Assembly (NCBI GenBank): GCA_937922775.1
Contig: CALAKE010000330.1
Span: 1-6,971 of the forward strand
Direction: 5' to 3'
Length of the DNA: 6,971 nucleotides
DNA from: an uncultured bacterium
GTDB lineage: Bacteria > Acidobacteriota > UBA890
In this document: piece by piece, positions 6,406 to 6,971 of the stretch
How the letters are laid out: each line of letters starts with the position of its first letter
Numbering within the stretch: position 1 is the stretch's first letter
Position numbers and translations under genes: made by a program
Notes under the pieces: model-generated
Databases searched by the model: none
The model's input: the letters and a program-made list of their open reading frames with translations, nothing else
Told to the model about the DNA's origin: nothing

Positions 6406-6971
6406 TGTCTCAGCCACCCGTCAGGACGCTGGTTGATCCACTGCGCAAGCTGCTGCGCAGGGGGGCACGCGCGCATGCCAGCAACATGCTGAGCAAGCTG
6501 CATCCGGCGGACGTTGCCCGGCTCATTCCCCACCTCGATGAGGAGCAACGTTCCGAGGTGTTCTCGTTGTTGTTGCAGGAGGATGCGAGCCGCGCCGCCG
6601 ACATGATCACCGAGCTCAGCACCGACCAGGCTGTCGAGCTATTCGAGAGCATCTCGGACCGGCAAATTGCGGCCGTCATGGCCGAGTTGTCCTCTGACGA
6701 TGCCGCCAACCTCATCCCGGCGATGCCAGAAGAGCTCTCCGAGCGAATCCTCGGCCTCATGGAGGAAAGCGAGTCGGCTCCCATTGAGGGCCTTCTGACT
6801 TACGAAGAGGAGACAGCCGGGCGCATCATGAACCCCGACGTGTTCGCGCTCGAGGAGCATGTGCCGGTCAGTGAGGCGATCGCTGCCTTGCGCACGTCGA
6901 GATCCGAAGATCTCGAAATGGTGTTCTACCTCTACGTTGTCGACGATCGCGGCCACCTGGTGGGCGTTTGC
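6405..6971 (+). CDS. mgtE: Magnesium transporter MgtE, N-terminal part (runs off the right edge)
   Basis: First 189 residues of a MgtE-type Mg2+ channel/transporter. Residues about 25-130 form the MgtE intracellular N domain, a helical superhelix seen here as repeated amphipathic blocks (LHPADVARLIPHL, LSTDQAVELFESI, LSSDDAANLIPAM). The linker into the first CBS domain has the family hallmark with E-T-A-G-R-I-M at 136-142, followed by VSEAIAALR and the beta strand VFYLYVVDDRGHLVGV (173-188), where the window ends. The second CBS domain, plug helix and five membrane helices of the family would lie outside, so I cannot tell whether the gene is intact. The ATG shares one base with the era stop (TAATG), with GGAG about 11 bases upstream, so it is probably the next gene of the same operon. 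In known MgtE the N and CBS domains sense cytosolic Mg2+ and close the pore. Confidence 0.9.
   Translation, partial: MSQPPVRTLVDPLRKLLRRGARAHASNMLSKLHPADVARLIPHLDEEQRSEVFSLLLQEDASRAADMITELSTDQAVELFESISDRQIAAVMAELSSDDAANLIPAMPEELSERILGLMEESESAPIEGLLTYEEETAGRIMNPDVFALEEHVPVSEAIAALRTSRSEDLEMVFYLYVVDDRGHLVGVC

Overview
The window is GC-rich (roughly 60% by eye) bacterial chromosome carrying one tightly packed, rightward-reading housekeeping operon: phoH, pgpH (7TM-HD phosphodiesterase), ybeY, a CNNM/CorC-family CBS membrane protein, era, and the start of mgtE, which runs off the right edge. No mobile element, CRISPR array, rRNA, tRNA or phage gene is visible. The order phoH-pgpH-ybeY-(corC)-era is an old cluster found in Firmicutes, Deltaproteobacteria-like phyla and Gemmatimonadota-like phyla. 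High GC, a DUF21/CBS protein between ybeY and era, and mgtE after era lead me to guess a Gram-negative, environmental, Gemmatimonadota- or Myxococcota/Desulfobacterota-like lineage. This assignment is weak and rests on gene order only.

Layout: bases 1-398 hold no confident gene. A sigma70-type promoter (TTGACA at 225-230, TAGCAT at 249-254, 18-bp spacer) lies in this stretch. Around it are a perfect 7-bp inverted repeat overlapping the -10 box (240-263), a perfect 12-bp palindrome just downstream (280-291), and a 17-bp direct repeat upstream (138-154 and 188-204). These look like operator material for the whole operon. From 399 to the end every base is coding except 51 bases between ybeY and the corC-like gene, and even those contain a credible 13-codon leader ORF whose stop overlaps the next start. 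Genes overlap by 8 bp (phoH/pgpH), 44 bp (pgpH/ybeY), 4 bp (corC-like/era) and 1 bp (era/mgtE), which implies translational coupling. No internal terminator was seen.

Functionally two themes are joined. PhoH, YbeY and Era act on RNA and small-subunit ribosome maturation: YbeY is an endoribonuclease, PhoH/YbeZ is its ATPase partner, and Era is a 16S rRNA 3'-end-binding GTPase. PgpH, the CorC-like protein and MgtE act at the membrane in c-di-AMP hydrolysis and divalent-cation (Mg2+) homeostasis. Since Mg2+ is central to ribosome stability and c-di-AMP controls ion transport in other bacteria, co-transcription of these two sets is a reasonable physiological unit, but that link is inference.

The content is mostly ordinary. 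The best items for a second look are the symmetrical elements at the promoter, the coupled leader ORF before the corC-like gene, and the apparent loss of the usual ion-binding residues in the DUF21 membrane domain of that protein. I found no undescribed multi-gene system here.
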